Counted from the first letter of the stretch, positions 44,269-53,840 are shown. The stretch is DNA of 64,000 bases from Maribacter sp. HTCC2170 (GCF_000153165.2 NC_014472.1:1981501-2045500), one strand, 5' to 3'. Program-made: numbers and translations. Notes: generated by a model not told the origin, from the sequence alone.

Positions 44269-44283
44269 CATCAATCAAAAATC
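44269..44283 (+). repeat. Shared 15-nt leader, copy 2
   Basis: CATCAATCAAAAATC, identical to 39417-39431, 7 nt before the ATG of permease 3. Confidence 0.6.
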
Positions 44284-44290
44284 GTCAATC

Positions 44291-46723
44291 ATGTTTAAAA
44301 ACTATCTAAAAATCGCATGGAGAAGCCTAAAAAGGCAACCTTTTTTCACTTCCCTAAATGTTTTTGGCCTCGCTATTGGTATGGCAGGCGGTTTGCTTAT
44401 TTCATTATACATCTATGATGAATTAAGTTTTGATAAAATGTTTACAGATGCAAATCGAATATATAGAATAGATACTGATATTAAATTTGGAGGAGCTGAA
44501 ATGAGAGCTTCAGAAGCCGCTGCTCCAATGGCTGCTGCAATGCAAAGTGATTTTCCACAAGTAGAAATGACCTTTAGGTTTCGTAATAGTGGAAGCATTC
44601 TGTTAAGGAAAAGTGACTCTGAAACAAATACAAAAGAATTGAATGCAACTTTTGCGGATACCAATTTTTTTGATTTTTTTGGAATTGACTTACTAGTTGG
44701 AGACTCAGATACAGCATTGAAAGAACCCAATACGGTGATATTGACCAAAACGGCGGCTGAGAAACATTTTGGAATACAGAGTGCATTGGGGCAAAGTTTG
44801 TTATTGAATAATACTGACACCTACACCGTAACTGGGGTTATTGATGATCTACCTAAAAATTCCTTATTAAGAAACCACTCTGTTTTTATGTCGATGTCTG
44901 GGTATCCTCCTGCTCATGAGAATAATTGGGGTAGTAATAATTTTGTAACGTTTGTTAAGTTGATATCCTCAGCAAATGCTGCAGATTTTGAGGTGCCGTT
45001 ACAAGGTATGCTAGAAAAGTATATGCTCCCTTGGGCACAACAATTTTTTCCGGGTATCACAAAAGAAACATTCCTTGCAGCGGGTAATTATTTAGATTAC
45101 CATACAATGCCCTTGACCGATATACATTTGCATTCCTCTCGTGATCAAGAATTGAGTGCCAATAGTAGCATGCAAAATGTTTACATATTATCGTTTATTG
45201 GACTTTTTCTTATAGTATTGGCCTGTGTAAATTTTATGAACTTATCCACGGCCTATTCGTTAAAAAGAGCAAAAGAGGTGGGTGTTCGAAAGACTTTGGG
45301 GTCTAATAAAGCAGATCTGGTACGTCAATTCTTGATTGAATCAGGACTCATTTCTTTCATCTCCTTGCTTTTTGCCTTGTTGGTCACTATTATGGCGTTA
45401 CCGTTTTTCAATGAGCTTTCTGGCAAATCCGTTACCGTTCCGATTACCAATCCTTTTTTCTGGGGAATTTTACTTATTGCGACAGTTCTTTTAGCACTTT
45501 TCTCAGGAAGTTACCCTGCTTTTTTTATGTCGAAATTTGTTCCCGTTAAAGTACTTAAAGGAAGTGGTGATAGTAGTGTAGGTGGTGGTAAAATCAGGAA
45601 CACATTAGTAGTTTTCCAGTTTGCCATATCGGTTTTTTTAATTGTTAGCACGTTGGTCGTTTTTCAGCAGTTGAATTTTATTCAAAATAAAGATTTAGGA
45701 TTTGCCAAAGAACAAGTTGTTTTGATTGAAGATGTCTACGCCGCGGGAAGTCAAGCACAGACATTTAAGGAAGAAACTCAAAAGTTAGGCCTAGTGCAAA
45801 GCGCAACCTTAAGTGGCTTCATGCCCACGCCCTCCTCGCGCTCCAATAGTTCTTATTTTAAGGAAGGGGCAAGGGAACAAGAAAATGCAATTCAAATACA
45901 AACTTGGAATGTTGATGAGAATTATCTCGCAACATTGAATATGGAACTTGTTGAAGGGCGTAATTTCAACAAAGAGTTTGCCACGGATTCTACGGCGGCA
46001 ATTATTAACGAGGCAACCTTGAAAGTTCTTGGTGTACAGCCCCATGAAGCTTTGGGGATGCGTATTTCAGACGATATTGAATTAGAAACTCCCCAATTCT
46101 TCACCATTATTGGTGTAGTTAAAGATTTTCATTACGAATCATTACGTGAAGATATTGGTGCCTTGGGACTCTTCTATAGAGAATCATCTGGAATGATGGC
46201 AGTGAAGTTAAATGCGGGTGATTTTTCGAAGGCAATTGCTGACATCGAAGAGGTGTGGAGCAAATTGGCCCCTGGTCAACCATTTAGTTATAGTTTCATG
46301 GACGAATCGTTCAATTCCACCTATGAGGCAGAACATCGCTTGGGCAAGATATTTATGATTTTCACCATACTTTCTATTTTGATAGCCTGCCTTGGTTTGT
46401 TCGGACTGGCTGCTTTTAACGCACAAAAGCGTACTAAAGAAATTGGTGTGAGAAAGGTTTTGGGAGCAAGTGTAGGTCAAATAACGTATAAACTTACCGT
46501 TGACTTTCTTAGGCTTGTTGGTGTTGCCATTCTCGTTTCTATACCCTTGGGCTGGTATGTCATGAACAAATGGTTGGAAGATTTTTCATACCGAATAGAA
46601 ATTGGATGGGGAGTTTTTGTTTTTGCTGCATTTTTAGCAATAGTGGTAGCTGTACTGACCGTCAGTTATCAAAGTATTAAGGCAGCCATTGTAAATCCAG
46701 TTGAGAGTTTAAGAACCGAGTAA
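44291..46723 (+). CDS. MacB/FtsX-family ABC permease 3
   Basis: 810-aa close paralogue of permease 2 with VFGLAIGMAGGLLISLYIYD, VLACVNFMNLSTAYSLKRAK, LIACLGLFGLAAFNAQKRTK and the NPVESLRTE tail. Both periplasmic domains and all FtsX helices are complete. It follows the stop of permease 2 by 23 bp. Confidence 0.93.
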   Translation: MFKNYLKIAWRSLKRQPFFTSLNVFGLAIGMAGGLLISLYIYDELSFDKMFTDANRIYRIDTDIKFGGAEMRASEAAAPMAAAMQSDFPQVEMTFRFRNSGSILLRKSDSETNTKELNATFADTNFFDFFGIDLLVGDSDTALKEPNTVILTKTAAEKHFGIQSALGQSLLLNNTDTYTVTGVIDDLPKNSLLRNHSVFMSMSGYPPAHENNWGSNNFVTFVKLISSANAADFEVPLQGMLEKYMLPWAQQFFPGITKETFLAAGNYLDYHTMPLTDIHLHSSRDQELSANSSMQNVYILSFIGLFLIVLACVNFMNLSTAYSLKRAKEVGVRKTLGSNKADLVRQFLIESGLISFISLLFALLVTIMALPFFNELSGKSVTVPITNPFFWGILLIATVLLALFSGSYPAFFMSKFVPVKVLKGSGDSSVGGGKIRNTLVVFQFAISVFLIVSTLVVFQQLNFIQNKDLGFAKEQVVLIEDVYAAGSQAQTFKEETQKLGLVQSATLSGFMPTPSSRSNSSYFKEGAREQENAIQIQTWNVDENYLATLNMELVEGRNFNKEFATDSTAAIINEATLKVLGVQPHEALGMRISDDIELETPQFFTIIGVVKDFHYESLREDIGALGLFYRESSGMMAVKLNAGDFSKAIADIEEVWSKLAPGQPFSYSFMDESFNSTYEAEHRLGKIFMIFTILSILIACLGLFGLAAFNAQKRTKEIGVRKVLGASVGQITYKLTVDFLRLVGVAILVSIPLGWYVMNKWLEDFSYRIEIGWGVFVFAAFLAIVVAVLTVSYQSIKAAIVNPVESLRTE

Positions 46724-46747
46724 GAACAATCAAAAAAAGAATCGATC

Positions 46748-49147
46748 ATGTTTAAAAACTATTTAAAAATTGCTTGGAGAAACTTAATAAAGAATAAGGC
46801 CTATTCCATCATCAATATTGGAGGCCTTGCATTAGGAATGGCAGTCACGCTAATTATTGGGCTTTGGATTCAGGATGAACTCACATATAACAATTATTTC
46901 CAAAACGAAACGAAAATTGCACAAGTATTTCAATCACAAACCTTTAATAACGAAACAGGGACCGGACCAGCTATACCCAGACCTTTAGAAAAGGCATTGC
47001 GAGAAGGGTATGGTGATAATTTCAAGCATTTGATAATGGTGACTTGGACCAACGACCGCTACTTGAAATATAAGGAAACCAATCTATCTCGATCGGGTAA
47101 TTATGCGCAACGAGAGGCTCCTGAACTGTTTGAACTGCAAATTGTCAAAGGAGAAAAAGATGGACTCCGAGAAATCAATTCTATTATGCTTTCCGAATCA
47201 ACTGCCAAAGCGCTGTTTGGTGATGAAGCACCTATTGGAAAAACTGTTCAAGTAGGCAATCGGGATGATTTGATGGTAAGTGCTATCTTCAAAGATATTC
47301 CGGTAAATAATTCTTTTAACGACACCGATTTCCTTATTCCATGGGAACAGTATCTGTCTACAACAGAATGGGTAAGAAACGCGGAGGATAGTTGGGGTAA
47401 CAATTCTTTTCAAATGTTTGTTCAATTGGCTGATAATACAAATATGGGTATGGTTAGTGAGTCCATTCGCAATGTTAAGAAAGATTTGAATGAAGATACA
47501 GCGGAATTTAATCCACAGATTTTTCTTTTTCCGATGGAAGATTGGCATCTGCACAGCAATTTTGAAAATGGGAAACAAACTGGAGGGAGAATCAAGTATG
47601 TTTGGTTATTTGGTGTTATTGGAGCTTTTGTACTTCTGTTGGCGTGTATCAACTTCATGAATTTGAGCACAGCCAGATCTGAAAAAAGGAGTAAAGAAGT
47701 TGGAATTCGTAAATCAATCGGTTCTCAAAGAGGTCAATTGATTTATCAGTTTTTAAGTGAATCGTTCTTGGTGGTTTTGTTCGCTTTTTTCATTGCGTTG
47801 GTTATTGTATTACTGTCCCTTAACGGATTTAATGAATTGGCTCGGAAAGAGATTGTCTTTCCATGGTCAAACCCAATTTTTTGGGGTATTTCTTTACTAT
47901 TTGTTCTTTTTACGGCATTATTGGCGGGAAGTTACCCAGCCCTGTATTTGTCTTCTTTTAAACCCGTTGATGTTCTAAAAGGAACTTTTAGATCAGGGCG
48001 ATATGCCGGTCTGCCAAGAAAAATATTGGTGGTGGTTCAGTTTACGGTATCAGTAGCTTTTATAATAGGTACGGTCATAGTGATGCAACAGATTAATCAT
48101 GCAAAAAATCGCCCTGTTGGATATGATAAAGAAGGGTTAATTCAGGTGCCGACATTTAGTCAAGACTTTAACGGCAAGTATGATTTGATGCGAACAGAGT
48201 TCTTAAGTTCTAATGCGGTTATTGGGATGTCATCTTCTAGCAGTCCGACCACCCGAATCTGGTCTAACAGAGGAGGTTTTACATGGGAAGGAAAACCTGA
48301 AGGGTTTCAAGAAGATTTGGCTTGGACGGAAGTATCTCCCGAATATGCTTCATCATTGAATTTGAAGATTTTAGAAGGACGAGATTTTTCAAGAGAATTC
48401 GCTACCGATTCATTAGGAGTGCTTATCAATGAGACTGCTAAGAACTATTTGGGAATGGCCGATCCCGTTGGTAAATTTTTAAAAGATGATGATGATGAAG
48501 ATCCTAACCCGCCTTTAAAAATAATAGGTGTGGTTCAAGATATGATTACACAATCTCCTTATGAGCCTGTAAAACAGGGGGTTTATGTATATGACAGATT
48601 TAATAATTCCAGCTATTATAATCTAAGGTTAAATCCTGAGAAAAGTTCGAGTGAGAATATTGCAACCGTTGAACGGGTATTTAAAGAGCATTTTCCAGAT
48701 ATACCTTTCGAGTACGATTTTATAGATGAAGAATACGGAGAAAAATTTGCTTCTGAGGAGCGTATCGGTAGCCTATCTGGGATTTTTACGGCTCTGGCAA
48801 TTTTAATCAGTTGCCTTGGTTTGTTTGGTCTTACATCATTTGTTGCGGAGCAACGAACCAAGGAGATTGGTGTACGTAAAGTATTGGGAGCTTCAGTTTT
48901 CAATGTTTGGAATATGCTTTCAAAAGATTTTTTGAAGCTAGTGATTATCTCATGTTTTATAGCCGTTCCAGTCGCGTATTTCGTAATGAATGGTTGGTTG
49001 CAAGAATACCCTTATCGAATTATTCTGAAATGGTGGATTTTTGCTTTGGCTATGGTCGGTGCAATGTTGGTGACCGTTATTACTGTAAGTTTTCAGGCAA
49101 TAAAAGCAGCTAAGCAAAATCCTGTAAAGAGTTTACGAACCGAATAA
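46748..49147 (+). CDS. MacB/FtsX-family ABC permease 4
   Basis: 799-aa permease, with NIGGLALGMAVTLIIGLWIQ at the N-terminus, LLACINFMNLSTARSEKRSK, LISCLGLFGLTSFVAEQRTK, and tail NPVKSLRTE. It groups with permease 1 rather than with 2 and 3. The preceding 24-bp gap has a variant of the shared leader. Followed after 32 bp by the DUF2807 gene. Confidence 0.92.
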   Translation: MFKNYLKIAWRNLIKNKAYSIINIGGLALGMAVTLIIGLWIQDELTYNNYFQNETKIAQVFQSQTFNNETGTGPAIPRPLEKALREGYGDNFKHLIMVTWTNDRYLKYKETNLSRSGNYAQREAPELFELQIVKGEKDGLREINSIMLSESTAKALFGDEAPIGKTVQVGNRDDLMVSAIFKDIPVNNSFNDTDFLIPWEQYLSTTEWVRNAEDSWGNNSFQMFVQLADNTNMGMVSESIRNVKKDLNEDTAEFNPQIFLFPMEDWHLHSNFENGKQTGGRIKYVWLFGVIGAFVLLLACINFMNLSTARSEKRSKEVGIRKSIGSQRGQLIYQFLSESFLVVLFAFFIALVIVLLSLNGFNELARKEIVFPWSNPIFWGISLLFVLFTALLAGSYPALYLSSFKPVDVLKGTFRSGRYAGLPRKILVVVQFTVSVAFIIGTVIVMQQINHAKNRPVGYDKEGLIQVPTFSQDFNGKYDLMRTEFLSSNAVIGMSSSSSPTTRIWSNRGGFTWEGKPEGFQEDLAWTEVSPEYASSLNLKILEGRDFSREFATDSLGVLINETAKNYLGMADPVGKFLKDDDDEDPNPPLKIIGVVQDMITQSPYEPVKQGVYVYDRFNNSSYYNLRLNPEKSSSENIATVERVFKEHFPDIPFEYDFIDEEYGEKFASEERIGSLSGIFTALAILISCLGLFGLTSFVAEQRTKEIGVRKVLGASVFNVWNMLSKDFLKLVIISCFIAVPVAYFVMNGWLQEYPYRIILKWWIFALAMVGAMLVTVITVSFQAIKAAKQNPVKSLRTE

Positions 49148-49179
49148 TTCAATTAACTATTCACAAAATATTTTGAATC

Positions 49180-49917
49180 ATGAAAAGAAGAATTTCGATT
49201 TTAATAATGTTGTTAACGGTTACCATTTGGGCACAGGAAAAAACAATTAGTGTTGGGCATTTTGATAAAGTTACTGTTAACCCGCATATTGAAGCAACTT
49301 TTGTTCAAGGTGATAAAGAACAGGTGCAAATAGAGAGTTGTACAGTGTCAATGAATAAAGTAAACACTGAGATTAAAGGTAAAACACTTCGTATTTATCT
49401 AGATGGAGCAAAAGAAATAACCAAAAATGAGAAAGTAAAAGAGAATGGTTATAAAAGGAGTAAATCCATCTATAATGGCACAGTTCTGAAAGTGATAATC
49501 ACATATAGAAACTTGGAAGAACTTTCATTGAGGGGTGAAGAGAAATTTGTTTGTGAAAGTCCATTGAATAGTGATCGGTTTCAATTGAAAATATATGGTC
49601 AATCACAAGTATATCTTTCCCAAGTTGATTTTAATGAATTGCAGGCATCTATTTACGGAGAAAGCTTTTTGGAAATTCAATCCGGAAGAATAGATAGGCA
49701 GAAATATACTGCTTATGGAGAAACCAGGATTAATGCACTGGGCATTAAAAATAATAGTACTAAAATCGTAGCCTATGGTGAAGGTAGTTATAGAGTGAAT
49801 GTCTCGAAAAGATTGAAAGTTACTGCATACGGTGAGGCAACCATTGCCTATAAAGGGTCGCCAGATGTTGATAGGGGGATTATAATTGGTGAGGCCACAA
49901 TTCAAAGTATTGATTAA
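49180..49917 (+). CDS. DUF2807 (head-GIN) secreted protein
   Basis: 245-aa exported protein with signal peptide MKRRISILIMLLTVTIWAQ and a DUF2807/GIN domain predicted to form a right-handed beta-helix: repeated short strands such as LSLRGEEKFVC, LKIYGQSQVYLS, ASIYGESFLEI, YTAYGETRINA, VTAYGEATIA. DUF2807 proteins are common in Bacteroidota and of uncertain role, perhaps surface adhesion or polymer binding. Its place inside the exporter operon, between permease 4 and the second ATPase, suggests a link to the transport process. Confidence 0.86.
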   Translation: MKRRISILIMLLTVTIWAQEKTISVGHFDKVTVNPHIEATFVQGDKEQVQIESCTVSMNKVNTEIKGKTLRIYLDGAKEITKNEKVKENGYKRSKSIYNGTVLKVIITYRNLEELSLRGEEKFVCESPLNSDRFQLKIYGQSQVYLSQVDFNELQASIYGESFLEIQSGRIDRQKYTAYGETRINALGIKNNSTKIVAYGEGSYRVNVSKRLKVTAYGEATIAYKGSPDVDRGIIIGEATIQSID

Positions 49918-49934
49918 CAAGTAAATTAAAGACC

Positions 49935-50600
49935 ATGTTACTACAACTAAACAATATTTTTAAGTGGGTACAATCTGGCGGACAGCGCATCTTCTTATTG
50001 AAAGATATAAATCTAGAAGTGGAGGAAGGCGAGTTCATATCAATAATGGGGCCTTCTGGTTCAGGAAAATCTACTTTACTCAATGTTATTGGTATGTTAG
50101 ATTCTTTTGATGAGGGTGAGTATAATTTTATGGATGAATCTGTTCATACACTTAAAGAAAAACACCGCTCAAATCTGTATAAACAGTACATCGGATTTGT
50201 TTTTCAATCGTATCACCTATTGGATGACCTTACAGTACAGGAAAATTTGGAAATGCCTTTACTTTATAAAAAAGTCAAATCTTCTGAACGAAAAGCTAGG
50301 GTTGCCGATATGCTGGACCGCTTTAGTATTGTAGGGAAAAAGGACCTTTTTCCTGCGCAATTAAGTGGTGGGCAACAACAATTGGTCGGTGTGGCCAGGG
50401 CACTTATGGCGAACCCGAAACTTATTTTGGCAGATGAGCCAACGGGCAACTTAAACTCTACCCAAAGTACAGAAATAATGGAGTTGTTCAAAAAACTGAA
50501 CCAGGATGGAGTTACTATTATCCAAGTGACCCATTCAGAACAAAATGCCGCTTATGGCTCCCGTATTATCAATCTTTTAGATGGTCGAAAAATCGTGTAA
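49935..50600 (+). CDS. Second MacB-type ABC ATPase with altered motifs
   Basis: 221-aa ATPase with Walker A GPSGSGKST (39-47) and Walker B LADEP intact, but the signature reads LSGGQQQLVGVARA (Leu150 where Arg is usual), and the D-loop is GNLNS (Asn174 where Asp is usual). Both residues lie at the dimer interface in MacB-type ATPases. It may pair with the first ATPase or serve a subset of the four permeases; reduced activity is possible. It is the last gene of the exporter operon. Confidence 0.9.
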   Translation: MLLQLNNIFKWVQSGGQRIFLLKDINLEVEEGEFISIMGPSGSGKSTLLNVIGMLDSFDEGEYNFMDESVHTLKEKHRSNLYKQYIGFVFQSYHLLDDLTVQENLEMPLLYKKVKSSERKARVADMLDRFSIVGKKDLFPAQLSGGQQQLVGVARALMANPKLILADEPTGNLNSTQSTEIMELFKKLNQDGVTIIQVTHSEQNAAYGSRIINLLDGRKIV

Positions 50601-50675
50601 GTAGACTTATAAGACTGGTCTATAATACCATTCCACTTTTCAATTCAATAACTTTAGTTTCTTGCCCTTAAAGCG

Positions 50676-50683
50676 TATCTTTG
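50676..50683 (+). promoter_or_regulatory. Putative promoter (TATCTTTG -7; TTAG near -33)
   Basis: TAnnTTTG match ending 26 nt before the mrp gene, with TTTAG at 50653-50657 about 18 nt upstream as a weak -33 element. It separates mrp-nifU from the exporter operon. Confidence 0.55.
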
Positions 50684-50709
50684 TTGTTTAGAATGAATTT
50701 ACATAGCGC

Positions 50710-51849
50710 ATGAAAATTGATAAGAAAGATGTTTTAAAGGCATTGGAACATATTACAGTACCTGGAGAAGGCCAGAATATGGTGGAAAGTGGTGCAGTAA
50801 AGAATATACAGATTTTTGGTGATGAGGTTGAGGTAGATATTACCATCAAGAATCCGAGCCTTCAAGCACGAAAAAAGACCGAAGTCGAAATTCTAAAAAT
50901 CATCCATAGTGAGGTCTATGCGAAAGCGAAGATAAAAATCAATGTAAAGGTTGATGCTCCTGCTAATCCTCCCATAAATGAAATTAAGGGGAAACCTTTA
51001 CCTGGTATTCAGAATATTATTGCCGTAGCTTCCGGGAAGGGTGGTGTTGGTAAATCTACAGTTACAGCTAATCTAGCAGTTACAATGGCTAAAATGGGTT
51101 TTAAAGTTGGTTTGTTGGATGCCGATATTTATGGGCCTTCAATGCCAATTATGTTTGATGTTACCCATGAAAAACCACTGGCGGTCACTATCGACGGAAA
51201 ATCAAAAATGAAGCCCGTTGAGAATTACGGGGTTAAATTATTATCCATTGGCTTTTTTACAGAACCTAGTCAGGCTGTGATCTGGAGAGGTCCCATGGCT
51301 GCGAAAGCATTGAACCAAATGATTTTTGATGCCCATTGGGGCGAGTTGGATTTCTTATTGATCGATTTACCTCCTGGAACCGGAGATATTCACCTAAGTA
51401 TTATGCAAGCTATGCCAGTTACTGGTGCAGTGGTGGTTAGTACCCCACAGGAAGTTGCCTTGGCCGATGCGCGTAAAGGCGTTGCAATGTTCCAGCAAGA
51501 ATCGATAAATGTTCCCGTATTGGGGATTATAGAAAATATGGCCTATTTTACTCCAGAGGAATTACCTGACAACAAATATTATATCTTTGGGAAAGAGGGA
51601 GCGAAAAACCTAGCTGAAGATTTAAGTGTTTCATTTTTGGGTGAAGTACCATTGGTACAGAGTATTCGTGAGGCTGGTGATGTTGGTAGACCAGCGGCCA
51701 TGCAAACTTCTACACCTATAGAAGCTGCATTTGAGGAAATTACGAGAAACGCCGTGCAGGAGATGGTAAATAGAAATAAAACATTACCTCCAACCGAAGC
51801 AATTAAGATTACTACGATGGCAGGTTGTTCTACGGTAAATAAAAATTAA
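50710..51849 (+). CDS. Mrp/NBP35-family Fe-S carrier ATPase
   Basis: 379-aa P-loop protein that carries or assembles Fe-S clusters. An N-terminal MIP18/DUF59-like domain (residues 1-90) is followed by the deviant Walker A GKGGVGKST (109-117), DADIYGPSMP and LIDLPPGTGDIH. It ends with a Cys-poor tail. The NifU-domain protein follows after 2 bp, matching a role in cluster delivery. Could also be labelled ApbC. Confidence 0.92.
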   Translation: MKIDKKDVLKALEHITVPGEGQNMVESGAVKNIQIFGDEVEVDITIKNPSLQARKKTEVEILKIIHSEVYAKAKIKINVKVDAPANPPINEIKGKPLPGIQNIIAVASGKGGVGKSTVTANLAVTMAKMGFKVGLLDADIYGPSMPIMFDVTHEKPLAVTIDGKSKMKPVENYGVKLLSIGFFTEPSQAVIWRGPMAAKALNQMIFDAHWGELDFLLIDLPPGTGDIHLSIMQAMPVTGAVVVSTPQEVALADARKGVAMFQQESINVPVLGIIENMAYFTPEELPDNKYYIFGKEGAKNLAEDLSVSFLGEVPLVQSIREAGDVGRPAAMQTSTPIEAAFEEITRNAVQEMVNRNKTLPPTEAIKITTMAGCSTVNKN

Positions 51850-51851
51850 AT

Positions 51852-52091
51852 ATGACATCAACTGAGTTAAAGATCAATGTTGAAAAAGCCCTAGAGGAAA
51901 TACGTCCTTTTTTACAAAGTGATGGCGGTGATATTGAACTAGTTTCAATTGACAATGATTCTTCTGTAAAGGTAAAACTTCAAGGAGCTTGTGTTGGTTG
52001 TAGTGTAAACCAAATGACACTTAAAAGTGGTGTTGAAATGACTATCAAGAAATACGCCCCACAAATCGAGGAAGTAATAAATATAGAATAA
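51852..52091 (+). CDS. NifU-domain Fe-S scaffold protein
   Basis: 79-aa single-domain protein of the NifU C-terminal family, with the cluster-binding CVGC at residues 47-50 in LQGACVGCSVNQMTLKSGVE. It lies 2 bp after mrp, and the two probably act together in Fe-S cluster assembly. Its stop is 9 bp from the convergent ABC exporter gene. Confidence 0.94.
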   Translation: MTSTELKINVEKALEEIRPFLQSDGGDIELVSIDNDSSVKVKLQGACVGCSVNQMTLKSGVEMTIKKYAPQIEEVINIE

Positions 52092-52100
52092 GATACCTTA

Positions 52101-53840
52101 TTAAATCCTTGCTTGATAAGTAAACAGGTTATAATATCTGCCTTCTTTCGCAATTAATTCGTCATGTGTTCCTTGTTCGGCAATTTTGCCGTTTTCAATT
52201 ACCAAAATCTGATTTGCTTTGCGTATAGTACTTAATCTATGTGCGATTACAAAAGTGGTTCTACCTTCAGTAAGTTTTGCTAAACTCTTTTGAATCAATG
52301 CCTCACTTTCGGTATCAAGATTTGAGGTTGCTTCATCTAAAATCAATACTCTTGGATTTGCCAAAACAGCTCTACCGATAGCAATTCGTTGTCGCTGACC
52401 TCCAGATAATTTTACTCCTCGCTCTCCAATAAGTGTATCTAGACCATCGTCAAAACGATCTGTAAATTCATCAACATAAGCAGCTTTAACGGCTGCTTGC
52501 AATTCTTCTTCAGTCGCATTTGGTCTCGGAAAAAGAATGTTTTCGCGTATTGTGCCTTCAAACAAGAAGTCATCTTGCAATACCACTCCCAAATGTTGCC
52601 TAAAACTATTAAGGTTTACCTTCGCTAAATCCTTTCCGTCAACGGTAATTGTTCCCGACTGCGGATTCAAAAAACTTGCCGCTAAACCAGCAATTGTGCT
52701 TTTACCTGATCCTGAGCTACCAACAAGGGCGACAACAGAGCCAGATTCTACATCAAAATTAATATCATGAAGAACTTCTTTCTCTTCTTCATATGCAAAG
52801 GAAACATTCTTAAAGGTCATATCACCTTTAATGGTTTCCAAATTTATATTGCGATCTTTCTCATCGGCTTCTGCTGTCATGTTCATAAGCTCCTCTGTGC
52901 GATCAAGGCCAGCAAATGCCTCAGTTAACTGGCTGCCTATATTGCTCATTTGAACAATTGGTGCCACCATTAGTGCCAGTAAAAAAGTGAATTCAAAATA
53001 ATCCCCTGTAGATAATTGACCATTCATCATTTCTAATCCACCATAACCCATCAAAATGCCAGTGGTCGCAAGTCCTAAAAGAAACGTCGAAGAGCTCGTC
53101 ATTACAGCAGTGGCTGTTAAACTTTTCTTCACATTCTGAAAGAGACGATCAACACCGGTTTCGAAAACTCTTGCTTCTTGTTCTTCGGCATTAAAACCTT
53201 TAATTACTCGAATACCACCAAGCGTTTCAGTTAATCTTCCTTTCACTTCAGCATTTATTTTTCCACGTTCTCTAAATACTGGACGAATTATTTTAAAGGC
53301 TTTTAAAGCAATAACGGCAAATATGACTAATGGGATTAGGGCCATTAGGGTCATACCCATGCTTATTTTAAGCAATAAGATCAATGAAACAACAGCCGTT
53401 ATTGTTCCGCCGACTAATTGTACCAATCCGGTGCCTATTAAGTTTCTCACCCCCTCAACATCGGACATTATTCTTGAGACCAATGCCCCAGATTTGGTGT
53501 TGTCAAAGAACCTAATTGGCAGGGTCAATACTTTTTTTTGTACTTGAGCCCTTAATTCCGAGATCATGTATTGCGCTTGTACACTCAATACTTTGGTTAG
53601 TAAGAACGAAGTAATGGCTTGTACCAGAAATGAAATAACAACCAAGCTCACTAAGATTTTGAGAAAATCAATGTCCTTATAAGGTACAATGTCGTCCATT
53701 AGATATTTAAGTGATATGGGCGCTACAAAACTTGCAGCTCTACTTATAACAATTAATAACAGTCCAACAAAAACCAAATTTCTTCTCGGCCAGATGATGG
53801 TTTTAAATGCAGTTAGTATGCTTACTTTCTTATTTGACAT
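52101..53840 (-). CDS. MsbA-like ABC exporter
   Basis: 579-aa half-transporter with six N-terminal helices (for example LVFVGLLLIVISRAASFVAP) and a C-terminal ATPase: Walker A VGSSGSGKSTIAG (about residue 370), signature LSGGQRQRIAIGRA, and LILDEATSNLD. It would work as a homodimer. The family exports lipids or drugs; the match to MsbA/multidrug types does not fix a substrate. Single gene on the minus strand. Confidence 0.92.
   Translation of the reverse strand: MSNKKVSILTAFKTIIWPRRNLVFVGLLLIVISRAASFVAPISLKYLMDDIVPYKDIDFLKILVSLVVISFLVQAITSFLLTKVLSVQAQYMISELRAQVQKKVLTLPIRFFDNTKSGALVSRIMSDVEGVRNLIGTGLVQLVGGTITAVVSLILLLKISMGMTLMALIPLVIFAVIALKAFKIIRPVFRERGKINAEVKGRLTETLGGIRVIKGFNAEEQEARVFETGVDRLFQNVKKSLTATAVMTSSSTFLLGLATTGILMGYGGLEMMNGQLSTGDYFEFTFLLALMVAPIVQMSNIGSQLTEAFAGLDRTEELMNMTAEADEKDRNINLETIKGDMTFKNVSFAYEEEKEVLHDINFDVESGSVVALVGSSGSGKSTIAGLAASFLNPQSGTITVDGKDLAKVNLNSFRQHLGVVLQDDFLFEGTIRENILFPRPNATEEELQAAVKAAYVDEFTDRFDDGLDTLIGERGVKLSGGQRQRIAIGRAVLANPRVLILDEATSNLDTESEALIQKSLAKLTEGRTTFVIAHRLSTIRKANQILVIENGKIAEQGTHDELIAKEGRYYNLFTYQARI

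Noticed and set aside
39439-49147. Long repeats suggesting a mobile element
   Set aside because: The repeated sequence is explained by paralogous permeases; there are no transposase genes, terminal inverted repeats or target duplications.
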